Below, in pieces: positions 55,917-64,000 of a stretch of DNA of 64,000 bases. The position numbers were made by a program, and so were the translations under genes. This stretch comes from Acidobacteriota bacterium (lineage in GTDB: Bacteria; Acidobacteriota; Terriglobia; Bryobacterales; Bryobacteraceae): the NCBI GenBank assembly GCA_016185425.1, contig JACPNQ010000034.1, positions 248,001-312,000 on the forward strand. Direction: 5' to 3'. The notes beneath the pieces were generated by a model. It saw only the letters and a list, made by a program, of their open reading frames with translations, had not been told where the DNA came from and made no database searches. The stretch's first letter is position 1; each line of letters begins with the position of its first letter.

Positions 55917-57275
55917 ATGGCCATCGCACCACTTACATTTACCGGCGTCAGCACCTACTCCACGGATTTCCAAAAGATCCTGGACCGTACCGTGGCGATT
56001 GCATCGCAGCCAATTTCGCAATTGCAATCCGAACAAGCGAAGATTGTCCAACAGAAGGCCATCGCGAGTGGATTGCAAACAGTGGTGGCCGGCCTTGCCT
56101 CGTCGCTTAGCTCTCTCGGCGAGTTGGGGAAGTCAAAAGCACTCGGTGGGAGCTCATCCAATTCTTCGAAAGTCAGCATCGGCACGGTGACCGCCAATAA
56201 TCCGGCCACTTACTCCATCACGGACATCACATCGGTCGCCCGCGCCGCTTCGGCCACTTCCTCCGGATTCGCCGACGGCGGCTCGACGCCAGTGTCAGCT
56301 ACGGGAACCATTAAGCTCTCCTTCAATGGAACGGATCACACAATCACACTGGGCTCGAGCGACAACACGTTGACCGGGTTGCGCGACAAGATCAACGGCT
56401 TGGCGTCCGGCGTCACTGCGTCCATCCTCACAACGGGAACCGGCGCGACACCCTACTACCTGTCGATTACGTCGAACACAACCGGCGAGAAGCCAATCGC
56501 CGTGATTGACGATCCCGACGGAACGGCGACGACGCTTCTAGCGTCCGCTGATGACGGGGCGAACACGAATTTCAAGATCAACGGGGTCCCTGTTTCTAAA
56601 CCGTCAAACCTCATTAACGACGTGGTGGGCGGCGTAACCTTTTCCATACTCGGAACGACCAGCGGAACGGAAAGTGTAACGCTGTCGCTCGCTACCAATC
56701 GCTCGACTCTGTCGAGCCGCTTGCAGTCCTTCGTCTCGGCTTATAACGCAGTTCTCGACAGCACCGATGCGCAGATCGGCGAATCGGCGGGCCTCTTGAC
56801 GGGCGACTTCCTTGTCCGCGAGACGAAAGATGCATTGCGTGGCGTCAGCGGATTTCAGGGAACGGGCGATATTACCTCGCTTGCCCAGCTTGGAGTAACC
56901 TTTGGCAGCGACGGCAAAGCCTCCTTCGAGGCTGACACTTTCAACGCACTGTCTGATTCCCAGATACAAGACGCTTTCACATTTCTGGGTTCCGGATCGA
57001 CGGGATTCAGCGGATTGCAATCCCGGCTCAATCAGATCTCGGATCCGATCACCGGCCTAATCGCAGTTCAGAACACGAAGTACGACGAAAGCGACAAGCG
57101 CATTGCGGATCGCGTCACGGAATTGTCGAATCGCCTGGTTGCGCTCCAAAAGGCGACGGCTGAACGGCTGCAGACGGTCGATGCTCTTCTCGGCTCGCTG
57201 CAATCGCAGCAGACGATCATCGACGCGAGCTACAAGAGCGTCCTGGTCGGAATTTATGGAAAGAACAACGATTAG
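55917..57275 (+). CDS. fliD: Flagellar hook-associated protein 2 (filament cap)
   Basis: This 452-residue protein forms the cap under which flagellin folds at the filament tip. The N-terminal FliD_N region (about 8-105: STDFQKILDRTVAIASQPISQLQSEQAKI) and the C-terminal FliD_C region (about 220-435: NFKINGVPVSKPSNLINDVVGGVTFSIL, LQSFVSAYNAVLDSTDAQIG, the last helix ending QSQQTIIDASYKSVLVGIYG) are typical. The length matches the family. No Shine-Dalgarno sequence is evident; a small hairpin lies there instead. Its last 20 bases overlap the next small gene. It is exported by the flagellar type III system, without a signal peptide. Confidence 0.9.
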   Translation: MAIAPLTFTGVSTYSTDFQKILDRTVAIASQPISQLQSEQAKIVQQKAIASGLQTVVAGLASSLSSLGELGKSKALGGSSSNSSKVSIGTVTANNPATYSITDITSVARAASATSSGFADGGSTPVSATGTIKLSFNGTDHTITLGSSDNTLTGLRDKINGLASGVTASILTTGTGATPYYLSITSNTTGEKPIAVIDDPDGTATTLLASADDGANTNFKINGVPVSKPSNLINDVVGGVTFSILGTTSGTESVTLSLATNRSTLSSRLQSFVSAYNAVLDSTDAQIGESAGLLTGDFLVRETKDALRGVSGFQGTGDITSLAQLGVTFGSDGKASFEADTFNALSDSQIQDAFTFLGSGSTGFSGLQSRLNQISDPITGLIAVQNTKYDESDKRIADRVTELSNRLVALQKATAERLQTVDALLGSLQSQQTIIDASYKSVLVGIYGKNND

Positions 57276-57588
57276 TGTTCGTGACGCGGCGGAGCAACTC
57301 GAAGCCCTCGATGCCATTCTGCTGGCCGCCGTTCCGGGCAGCGAGCCGGAAATTCTCTCGCATCTGCTGCTTCGCCGGGAGCTAATCGATAGATTGGTGC
57401 AATCCTGCCGGCGGCCGGAGAAGCTCCAAGAGATTCAGCGGCGCACCATTCGCCTGGGAGAGAAGTTTCTGCATTGGCGGCGGACAGCAATTATGGATCT
57501 CTCCACCATTGACCAACACCTGCGGTATCTAAACGCGCAAGCGCCTTCGTCATCGGCTCCGCAGGCCGGAATCGATTTTTCAGGCTGA
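57256..57588 (+). CDS. Small helical protein, possible FliT-like chaperone
   Basis: This 110-residue, probably all-helical protein starts with MERTTISVRDAAEQLEALDAILLAA and overlaps the fliD 3' end by 20 bp in another frame. Size, helix content and place directly after fliD match FliT/FliS-type export chaperones, but the sequence does not carry a signature I can recognise, so the name is only a suggestion. It ends 9 bp inside the convergent DegT-family gene (TGA at 57586-57588). Confidence 0.5.
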   Translation: MERTTISVRDAAEQLEALDAILLAAVPGSEPEILSHLLLRRELIDRLVQSCRRPEKLQEIQRRTIRLGEKFLHWRRTAIMDLSTIDQHLRYLNAQAPSSSAPQAGIDFSG

Positions 57589-58716
57589 GAAATCGGCGAT
57601 CGCGCGCAGGACGGCATCCGTGTCGCCGTCGGACAGATAGGGGTGAATTGGCAAGCTGAGCTCCTCCGCAGCCAATCGCTTCGCTTGTTTCAAGGGACCA
57701 AAACAGGCGTAAGAGATGCCGCTCATTGCAGTTTGATCGGGAATTAGGCACGGATAGTGTTCGGCCGGCTGGATACCTTGTCTTCGCAGATGGGTGATCA
57801 GCAGCGGTTTCTTTTCGTGCGACACGCGAGTTGGAAACAGATGCCAGCAGGGCCGCCATTCGCCAGAAGTAGGCTGGTTGGCGGCTATCGGACGAACGGC
57901 CGCCGATGGCCAATTGCTGAGATAGCGTGCGGCGATGTCACAGCGTCTCTCGGTCCATGCGGCTAATCTCGGTAGGAAAACATCTCGCAGCAACGCCGCA
58001 TGGAGTTCATCTAACCGGCTATTGCAACCAATCTCGGTGTGACGGTACTTTTCCGTCTGGCCGTAATCGCGCAAGCATCGCGCTCGGGCAGCCAGAACTG
58101 GGTCGGACGTTAGCACGGCGCCACCATCGCCCATGGTTCCCAGGTTCTTCGTCGGGTAAAAGCTGGTCGCCGCCGCGATCCCAACTGTACCCGTTGGTCT
58201 CCCATTCTCAGTGGCCCCGATCGACTGCGCGCAGTCTTCCACGCAGACCAGCCGGAACTCCCCGATCAGGGCGCGCAGTGATTCACTGTCGAGTGGAAAG
58301 CCATATAAATGCACGGGAAGGAGAAAACGAATCTCGGGCATAGCGCGTAGAGCCGCGCGAGCCTCGTTAAGGTCGATCAGACCAATCTCGGTTGTATCGC
58401 AAAAAACCGGAATACCGCCGGCCCGAATAATCGCCAGCGTCGATGCAAATGCCGACAGCGGCGTTGTCAATACCTTTTCACCTGGACGCAAGCCGGCCGC
58501 GCGTAATGCGATCTCGATTGCATCCAGGCCGCTGGCGACACCCACTGCCTCGGAGAAGCCCCAGTAAGATGCGAGTGCTTGCTCAAACCGGCGGACCCGG
58601 TCGCCCAGGATGTACCATCCACTTCGTCCAACCTCGTCGACAACGCGAAGCGCGTCCGCACGGACATCCTCCCATTGCCGGGCAAAGTCGTTGAAAGGGG
58701 CCGTGTTCGGTGGCAA
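57580..58716 (-). CDS. DegT/DnrJ/EryC1-family sugar aminotransferase
   Basis: This 378-residue PLP enzyme transfers an amino group to a keto-sugar nucleotide. The N-terminus TAPFNDFARQWEDVRADA and GVASGLDAIEIALRAAG near 60, with EDCAQSIGA near 160 and the PLP lysine Lys190 in SFYPTKNLGTMGDGG, identify the family. The listed start is a TTG at 58716; an ATG at 58724 lies in a different frame, so either a TTG is used or a frameshift separates it. Placed between fliD and the flagellins, it may supply an amino sugar for flagellin glycosylation; other genes of such a pathway are not in the window. Confidence 0.88.
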   Translation of the reverse strand: MPPNTAPFNDFARQWEDVRADALRVVDEVGRSGWYILGDRVRRFEQALASYWGFSEAVGVASGLDAIEIALRAAGLRPGEKVLTTPLSAFASTLAIIRAGGIPVFCDTTEIGLIDLNEARAALRAMPEIRFLLPVHLYGFPLDSESLRALIGEFRLVCVEDCAQSIGATENGRPTGTVGIAAATSFYPTKNLGTMGDGGAVLTSDPVLAARARCLRDYGQTEKYRHTEIGCNSRLDELHAALLRDVFLPRLAAWTERRCDIAARYLSNWPSAAVRPIAANQPTSGEWRPCWHLFPTRVSHEKKPLLITHLRRQGIQPAEHYPCLIPDQTAMSGISYACFGPLKQAKRLAAEELSLPIHPYLSDGDTDAVLRAIADFSA

Positions 58717-58731
58717 CGTTCCATTATCGCG

Positions 58732-58766
58732 TGGAAGAAAGGGTCACCGGAATTCCCGGTGACCCT
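58732..58766 (-). terminator. Terminator of flagellin gene 1
   Basis: Stem AGGGTCACCGG (58740-58750) pairs with CCGGTGACCCT (58756-58766) around a 5-base loop. On the minus strand it is followed by TTCTTCC. It lies directly after the leftward flagellin gene and before the DegT gene. Confidence 0.8.
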
Positions 58767-58774
58767 CAGGAGTA

Positions 58775-61162
58775 CTAACCGCGGAGCAACGCGAGTACCT
58801 GCTGCGGCGCCGAGTTGGCCTGGGCGAGCGCGGAGATACCGGCCTGAAGGAGGATCTGAGCCTTGGTCAACGAAGCCGCTTCCTCGGCCAGATCGGCATC
58901 GCGAATTCGGGACTCGGAAGCCGCCAGGTTTGTGAGTTGCGACTGCGCCAGGTTAATGGCGAAGTTGAACTGATTCTGACCGCGGCCAACAACGGCTTGG
59001 GCATTGCCGAGCGTGTTGACGGCCTCGGCCAGCGCCGTGACGGCGCGCTCCGCGCCCGCCTGGCTCGTGATATCGGCTGTTGACCCCGTCCCGACTGTAG
59101 ATGCGGTGACGACGCTACCCTGGCTCCCGATGCCAGTATTGGAACCATTGGTGCCGATGGCCACACGGAAGCTGCCGAGAGTGCTGGCGAACCGGATGCC
59201 CTCCGCGCCGGACGCCGAAGCCTTGTCCTTGACGGCGATCACCTTCTGCAGCGTCGTGTCGTTGGACTGCTTGAGCGCCGTGTTGATCGCGTCGATCGCT
59301 TCGTCGACCGTTCCGGCATTGCGGCTAGTCGTGTCGTTGCGGAGCACAACCGCGATCGAATGCTCGGCACCGCTCGAATCGTTGGCCACAACCGTCACGG
59401 TTTGGTCGTCAGCGCCGCCCCGGATGCCCGTAAATGACAGAATCCCGGTCTGCTGGGATCCAGCGGAGACAAACGAGTTGATCGCCGTGTTGCCCGCCTG
59501 CGCCTCGGCAGCGTCAGCGACGCCGGTCACCGTTGTGGAGCCAAAGCCGAAGACGTTGGAGTTGCCGACCGTATTGATCCGGAACTTGCTGCCGTTGGAA
59601 CTGTTGATGGTGATGTCGGTGCCGTCATTGGTTGCAACGAGACCCGCCGCCGCCAGCGTCGAGTTACTGGCAAACGCCGCATTTAGTGCCGTAGTTGCAT
59701 CGCCAATCGTCGCTCCAGCCGGGGTGATCGCCGCAGAGACAGTTGCACCTCCGCCTATCGAGAACTCGAGCGTTTCCGCCGCGGCGGTAAATGCGCCGCC
59801 CGAACCGGTCACGGTCGAGTAGTCGAAGGTGCCGGATGTCCCAGCGGAACTGCGGAACCCGCCGAGGCCAAGCAAGTTGCCGATATCGCCGGAGGCCTGC
59901 ACTTCGAAACGTTCGCCCGATTTGCTTGTGAACTGCAACGCCGAACCGGCGGTAGCAGTCGTAACCGAGATGCCGGCGCTCTGCAGGTTGCTGTTAGAAG
60001 CGACGGCCGACGAGAGGCTGCTCAATGCGGCGTCAATCGTCGTACCGGCTCCGACCGTCAGAGCGACGTCGACAGGGCTGGATAGTCCGGCGCCCTGGAT
60101 ACGGACCGTGACTGTTCCCGCTCCCCCCGCACCGAACGTCGTAGCGGCAGCGGCGGTATTGGATCCACCGGTCACCGTGTTGGCCAAGGCGAGGCCCGTC
60201 GGGTTAGAGGACGAGGTGACATTGCCGACAAGCGCATTCGCCAGACGATCTCCCGCTTCCACCTGGAATGCCGTATTGGAAGAAGTGAAGCCGAGCGATT
60301 TCTTGCCGTCGGCCGACGTGACGACGGCCGCCTTGATACCGGCGTTCTTAAACGCCGTGGCGTTGGAAGAGGCAGCGTTCCCGGCGTTGTCTATCGCGCT
60401 GTTGATCGCGGAAACCAGCGTATCGGTGTCGGTTACGCCCGACAGGTTGACGGAAACCTTCACCCGTTCGTTATCGGAGAACCCGGCACCGCGGAAGGAA
60501 AAGTCCGTATAGCCGGACGTGCCGACCGATCCGAGGTTGGTGGCGTCATTCACAATGGCGGAAACACTGGTGCTAGCCGAACCGGTTCCGATGTCGGTGG
60601 AGGTAACTCCCTGCGCTTGCACGCCCTGAAGCCCGAGGCTCTTCGAATCGACCGTGGAATTGGAAAGGTTCACGCCGACCGAGCCGTTTGTGGTCGACGA
60701 AATCCCGCCGGACGTGCGCCCGCCGCCGATGAATACGGAAAGCGACTTGGCAAAGGTGCCGCCGGAGTTCAGGCCGATCGCCTGCGCCTGCCGGTCAATT
60801 TCCGTAATAACGCTCTGGAATTCGCTGTTCAGCACAGTACGGCTGCCGGAAAACGCGCCGGACGCCGACTGGGTGGCCAGAGTGCGGGCGCGGTCGAGAA
60901 GCTTGCTGATGTTATTGATGCCGCCGTCGATGGTCTGCAACGAGCTTAGGCCGTCGTTTGCGTTGCGGATACCTTGTGAAAGGACCGCTTGGTCGCTGCG
61001 GAAAGTATTGGCGATGGACAGACCGGCGGCGTCGTCGCCACTGGACTGGATGCGAAGGCCGGAAGTGACGCGGCCGATGGTCTTGCCCTGGGCCTCGGAG
61101 GTCTGACGCAGGTATTCCTGCGCTTGCAGCGAGGCGACGTTCGTGTTGATGCGAAAAGACAT
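58775..61162 (-). CDS. fliC: Flagellin, large form, copy 1
   Basis: This 795-residue filament protein has a conserved N-terminal D0/D1 part (1 to about 165: MSFRINTNVASLQAQEYL, SGLRIQSSGDDAAGLSIAN, EIDRQAQ). The C-terminal D1/D0 part (about 700-795) ends QILLQAGISALAQANSAPQQVLALLRG. The central region is roughly 535 residues, much longer than in enteric flagellins. It contains four degenerate modules of about 85-100 residues (about 218-313, 348-434, 459-541, 573-672). The ATG at 61162 has AAGGAGAG upstream; a longer reading frame from 61225 lacks the conserved start. It has its own terminator and a sigma-28-like element. The same length as copy 2 points to a tandem duplication. Confidence 0.95.
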   Translation of the reverse strand: MSFRINTNVASLQAQEYLRQTSEAQGKTIGRVTSGLRIQSSGDDAAGLSIANTFRSDQAVLSQGIRNANDGLSSLQTIDGGINNISKLLDRARTLATQSASGAFSGSRTVLNSEFQSVITEIDRQAQAIGLNSGGTFAKSLSVFIGGGRTSGGISSTTNGSVGVNLSNSTVDSKSLGLQGVQAQGVTSTDIGTGSASTSVSAIVNDATNLGSVGTSGYTDFSFRGAGFSDNERVKVSVNLSGVTDTDTLVSAINSAIDNAGNAASSNATAFKNAGIKAAVVTSADGKKSLGFTSSNTAFQVEAGDRLANALVGNVTSSSNPTGLALANTVTGGSNTAAAATTFGAGGAGTVTVRIQGAGLSSPVDVALTVGAGTTIDAALSSLSSAVASNSNLQSAGISVTTATAGSALQFTSKSGERFEVQASGDIGNLLGLGGFRSSAGTSGTFDYSTVTGSGGAFTAAAETLEFSIGGGATVSAAITPAGATIGDATTALNAAFASNSTLAAAGLVATNDGTDITINSSNGSKFRINTVGNSNVFGFGSTTVTGVADAAEAQAGNTAINSFVSAGSQQTGILSFTGIRGGADDQTVTVVANDSSGAEHSIAVVLRNDTTSRNAGTVDEAIDAINTALKQSNDTTLQKVIAVKDKASASGAEGIRFASTLGSFRVAIGTNGSNTGIGSQGSVVTASTVGTGSTADITSQAGAERAVTALAEAVNTLGNAQAVVGRGQNQFNFAINLAQSQLTNLAASESRIRDADLAEEAASLTKAQILLQAGISALAQANSAPQQVLALLRG

Positions 61163-61269
61163 GTTTCTCTCCTTGAAACAGAGTCCCGGATGGTGTTTCC
61201 GGAGCCGCTCGCTCCGCTGCCCCAAAGTCCTTTTTGGGGAAAGTCACGCGCGATTGGCGTTCAATGCTC

Positions 61270-61277
61270 ATATCGGG
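61270..61277 (-). promoter_or_regulatory. Sigma-28-like -10 element of flagellin gene 1
   Basis: CCCGATAT on the minus strand matches the element upstream of flagellin gene 2 (ACCGATAT, 63937-63944) and the sigma-28 -10 GCCGATAA. No good -35 is seen 15 bp further upstream. It would give a leader of about 100 bases. Confidence 0.35.
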
Positions 61278-61349
61278 GGACGGTGGGATGCCGAGAGGGA
61301 TAGGGGAAGAAAAACAATGGGATAGGTGCAGAAGGAGCAGTCTAGATCG

Positions 61350-61397
61350 CATGACTAAAAAGCGAACAGCCACCTGCGTGGAGCGGGTGGCTGTTCG
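61350..61397 (-). terminator. Intrinsic terminator of flagellin gene 2
   Basis: Stem CGAACAGCCACC (61363-61374) pairs with GGTGGCTGTTCG (61386-61397) around an 11-base loop. Read leftward it is followed by GCTTTTTAG, a good U-tract. It separates the two flagellin transcription units. Confidence 0.88.
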
Positions 61398-61420
61398 AAG
61401 GCGGCGGATTGAGCTTGTGA

Positions 61421-63808
61421 CTAGCCTTTCAGCAATGACAGAACCTGCTGCGGTGCCGAGTTTGCCTGCGCCAGCGCCGAAATCCCCGCTTGCAGCAGAA
61501 TCTGTGCTTTCGTCAGGTTTGCGGCCTCCTCGGCGAGGTCGGCATCGCGAATCCGGGATTCAGCCGCCGCGATATTGGTCAACTGGCTGGATGCTAGATT
61601 AACCGCGAAGGAAAACTGATTCTGGCCGCGGCCAACTACAGCCTGCGCGTCGCCAAGCTTGGTCACCGCATTGGCGAGCGCGTTGACAGCCGCCTCAGCG
61701 CCGGCCTGGGTGCTGATGTCGGCGGTTGAGCCATTTCCAGCAGCGTCAGAGCTCACCACCGTGCCCTGATCGCCCAAACCGGTGCCTGACGCATTGGTGC
61801 CGACCGCAATCTTGAAGCCGCGCAGCGTTGAGATGAACCGGATACCTTCAGGCCCCGACGGGGACGCCTTGTCCTTTACAGCCGCGATCGCCTGAATCGT
61901 CGGGTCGTTCGACTGCTTCAGTGCTGTGTTGATGGCGGAAATAGCCTCGTCGACCGTCCCGGCGTTGCGCAAGCCGGAATCATTGCGGAGAATAACCGCG
62001 ACCGAGTGCTCGCCGCCCCCGGTGTCGTTTGCCGAAACTGTAATCGTCTGATCGTCGCCGCCATTGCGGATCCCCGTGAAGGGGATGATGGATGACTGCT
62101 GCACGCCGCCGGCATTGAAGGCATTTACGTCGGTGTTGCCTGCCTGGGTCTCGGCCGTGTCCGCGACCCCCGTCGCCGTGGCCGCATTAAAGCCAAACAC
62201 ATTGCCGGCGCCAATCGTGGCGATCCGGAATTTGCTGCCGGTGGAACTGGTGATGGAGATGTCGGTGCCGTCATTGGTGGCGACGAGCCCGGCGGCAGCG
62301 AGCGTCGCGTTTGCCGCAAACTGTGCATTCAGGGCGATGGTGGCGTCGGCGATGGTGGCCGCAGCCGGTGTCACGCTCACCGAGACCGTCGGCCCTCCGC
62401 CGATAGAAAACTCCAATGTCTCGGCCGAAGCGGCGAAACTTCCGCCGGAACCGGTCACCGTCGAATAGTCAAAGGTACCGGCAGCGCCACCAGAGCCGCG
62501 GAAGCTACCAAGGCCCAGAATGTTGTTGAGATCGCCGGATGAAGCTACTTCGAAACGCTCGCCGCGGGCGCTGGTGAATACGAGCGGCGCCCCGGGCGTA
62601 GCCGCTGTCAACGTAATCCCGGCCGCCTGCAGATTGCCGTTTCCGCTGATTGCCGTCGCAAGGCTGGCGAGAGCCTGGTCGACGGTTGTCGCAGCAGCGA
62701 CATTGACGCTGATATCGACCGGCGTGGCAAGGCCGGCGCCCTGGAGGCGAACTTGCACAACTCCGGCGCCGGACGCGCCGAACGTTGTTGCCGCGGCGGC
62801 GGTATTGGACCCGCCCGTCACCGTGTTGACGAGCGCCCTTCCAGTAGGATTCGAAGACGAAATCACGTTTCCCAGCAGCGCATTCGCGAGCCGGTCACCC
62901 GCTTCGACCTGAAACGCGGTGTTGCTGGAACTGAACGCCAACGACTTCCTGCCGTCCGGCGACGTGACCACCGAAGCACTAATATTGGCGTTGTGGAAGG
63001 CGGTGGCCTCCGGGCTGACGACGGTTCCCGAGGAGGCGATCGCGTTGTTAATTGCGGTCACCAGATTGTCCACATTGGTGACGCCGGACAAATTGACGGC
63101 GACCTTGATACGCTTCGCATCTCCGAAGCCCGGTCCGCGGAAAAAGAACTCGGTGAAACCGGACGCGTTCTGCGATGCTGTATTCGCCGGGTCATTTACG
63201 ATGGCGGAGACGCTCGTCGAAGGCGACCCCGTGCCGATGTCCGTTGTTGTGATGCCTTGGGCCTGTGCGCCTTTGAGACCAAGACTCTTGGCGTCGACGG
63301 TGGAGTTGCTGAGGTCGACCTGCGACGCGCCGTTTTGGATCGAGGTGATCCCGCCCGAAGACTTGCCGCCGCCGATAAATACCGACAACGCCCGCGCGAA
63401 TTCGCCGCCAGCGTTCAGCCCGATGGCCTGCGCCTGCCGATCGATTTCCGTGATCACGCTGCCGAACTCCGAGTTGAGGACGCTTCGGCTTCCAATAAAG
63501 GTCCCCGATGCCGACTGCGTGGCAAGGGTTCGGGCCCGGTCCAGAAGCTTGCTGATGTTGTTGATTCCGCCATCGATGGTCTGCAGGGTGCTAAGTCCGT
63601 CGTTGGCATTGCGGATGCCTTGCTGCAGCACTGCCTGATCGCTACGGAAGCTGTTGGCGATGGAAAGCCCGGCGGCGTCGTCGCCACTGGAGAGGATACG
63701 CAACCCCGAGGTCACCCGGCCGATTGTCTTCGACTGGACTTCACTCGTATTCCTTAAATACTCCTGAGACTGCAGGGAGGCGATGTTGGTATTGATGCGG
63801 AAGGACAT
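61421..63808 (-). CDS. fliC: Flagellin, large form, copy 2
   Basis: This 795-residue flagellin is of exactly the same length as copy 1 and very similar at both ends: MSFRINTNIASLQSQEYL, GLRILSSGDDAAGLSIAN, and the C-terminus NSAPQQVLSLLKG. The central part has the same four-module plan (for example FTEFFFRGPGFGDAKRIKVAVNLSGV, LQGAGLATPVDISVNVAAATTVDQAL, ETLEFSIGGGPTVSVSVTPAAATI, IPFTGIRNGGDDQTITVSAND). Differences are scattered through the copies, more so in the modules. Ribosome-binding AAGGAG lies 7 bases before the ATG. A matching sigma-28-type promoter and a long leader of about 125 bases precede it. Confidence 0.95.
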   Translation of the reverse strand: MSFRINTNIASLQSQEYLRNTSEVQSKTIGRVTSGLRILSSGDDAAGLSIANSFRSDQAVLQQGIRNANDGLSTLQTIDGGINNISKLLDRARTLATQSASGTFIGSRSVLNSEFGSVITEIDRQAQAIGLNAGGEFARALSVFIGGGKSSGGITSIQNGASQVDLSNSTVDAKSLGLKGAQAQGITTTDIGTGSPSTSVSAIVNDPANTASQNASGFTEFFFRGPGFGDAKRIKVAVNLSGVTNVDNLVTAINNAIASSGTVVSPEATAFHNANISASVVTSPDGRKSLAFSSSNTAFQVEAGDRLANALLGNVISSSNPTGRALVNTVTGGSNTAAAATTFGASGAGVVQVRLQGAGLATPVDISVNVAAATTVDQALASLATAISGNGNLQAAGITLTAATPGAPLVFTSARGERFEVASSGDLNNILGLGSFRGSGGAAGTFDYSTVTGSGGSFAASAETLEFSIGGGPTVSVSVTPAAATIADATIALNAQFAANATLAAAGLVATNDGTDISITSSTGSKFRIATIGAGNVFGFNAATATGVADTAETQAGNTDVNAFNAGGVQQSSIIPFTGIRNGGDDQTITVSANDTGGGEHSVAVILRNDSGLRNAGTVDEAISAINTALKQSNDPTIQAIAAVKDKASPSGPEGIRFISTLRGFKIAVGTNASGTGLGDQGTVVSSDAAGNGSTADISTQAGAEAAVNALANAVTKLGDAQAVVGRGQNQFSFAVNLASSQLTNIAAAESRIRDADLAEEAANLTKAQILLQAGISALAQANSAPQQVLSLLKG

Positions 63809-63901
63809 GATTTCACTCCTTGTGAGACACGGGTACCTGTGCGTGACCGGAAACGGGCGCGCGGCAGGCTGCCGATGGGATGGTGGGTGTTTCTGGCGAA
63901 A

Positions 63902-63935
63902 GCCTCAAGAGGGAGTAGCCTCAGCCTCAAGAGGG
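63902..63935. repeat. Direct repeat in the flagellin 2 leader
   Basis: GCCTCAAGAGGG occurs at 63902-63913 and 63924-63935, spaced 22 bp (two helical turns). Each copy has CCTC/GAGG complementary halves. It lies just downstream of the sigma-28-like promoter, in the untranslated leader. It is absent from the flagellin 1 leader. Confidence 0.5.
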
Positions 63936-63936
63936 C

Positions 63937-63963
63937 ATATCGGTGGTAGGTGGGGTTGTGTTA
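63937..63963 (-). promoter_or_regulatory. Sigma-28-type promoter of flagellin gene 2
   Basis: Read leftward: TAAC (63963-63960), 15 bp, ACCGATAT (63944-63937). This matches the flagellar sigma-28 arrangement TAAA, 15 bp, GCCGATAA at most positions. It lies 129 bp upstream of the start codon. The remaining DNA to 64000 shows no gene. Confidence 0.6.
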
Positions 63964-64000
63964 GGGGGTATTAGACTTTTCGTCGTTGGGGGATACTGCT

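Noticed and set aside
58775-63808. Recent perfect duplication or CRISPR-like repeat structure in the flagellin pair
   Set aside because: The copies differ throughout, and repeated segments are coding modules of a protein, not short spaced DNA repeats.
1-64000. tRNA or rRNA genes
   Set aside because: Intergenic gaps are mostly under 200 bp and none shows a cloverleaf or rRNA-like segment on inspection; a tRNA-scan program was not available.

Overview
The window looks like part of a chromosome of an acidobacterium of the Solibacter/Bryobacter type. The lineage is inferred from gene content, not from a marker gene. The supporting families are two ADOP-type MacB-like permeases each paired with a PadR regulator, two Oar-like TonB-dependent outer-membrane proteins, two PSD1-type c-haem proteins (DUF1549/DUF1553) each paired with a DUF1501 protein, PQQ-type dehydrogenase, sulfatases, and many short secreted proteins with signal peptides. 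The DNA is GC-rich and gene-dense. No tRNA, rRNA, CRISPR array or prophage was seen.

Layout. 1-1150: a decayed patch with a DNA methyltransferase remnant abutting a frameshifted, truncated integrase-type transposase. 1200-4066 (+): rpiB-glyA-glycosyltransferase, tightly coupled, then a convergent XRE-type regulator. 5000-5593 (+): a zinc-ribbon protein of unknown function with its own promoter and terminator. 5650-6096 (-): tadA, divergent from a PSD1-DUF1501-ctaA operon (6124-11160). 11185-16166 (-): ankyrin protein, dihaem cytochrome c, PQQ dehydrogenase, DUF4440 protein, amidohydrolase. 16359-19327 (-): PadR-ADOP pair 1. 19417-29130 (-): a five-gene cluster with Oar receptor, NagX/DUF5009-like membrane acyltransferase, enolase-superfamily dehydratase, sulfatase and a second Oar receptor, which reads as a sulfated/acylated glycan utilisation locus. 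29189-33317 (-): a second PSD1-DUF1501 pair. 33363-34760 (+): M20 amidohydrolase.

34752-42099 (-): seven closely spaced genes (SDR, cupin, glycosyltransferase, B3-like metallo-beta-lactamase, two secreted leucine-rich-repeat proteins, Gfo/Idh/MocA oxidoreductase), divergent from pdxH. 42796-45718 (-): ADOP-PadR pair 2, with a clear palindromic operator over the padR start. 45766-48726: unknown exported protein, TauE/SafE transporter, second sulfatase. 48786-55411 (+): DUF58-transglutaminase-MoxR-TPR operon. 55482-63808: a small secreted cysteine protein, then a flagellar block with fliD, a FliT-sized protein, a DegT-family sugar aminotransferase and two tandem 795-residue flagellins, each with its own terminator and sigma-28-like upstream element.

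The most unusual structural signals are: (i) a short dispersed repeat with core GTGTACTGTCC found three times between 11.1 and 19.4 kb, each copy supplying the stop codon of a leftward gene; (ii) the enlarged flagellin central regions, built of four degenerate copies of one module; (iii) the sulfatase/TonB glycan cluster; and (iv) the zinc-ribbon orphan at 5.0 kb. No database search was run, so family names rest on motifs and remembered family features.
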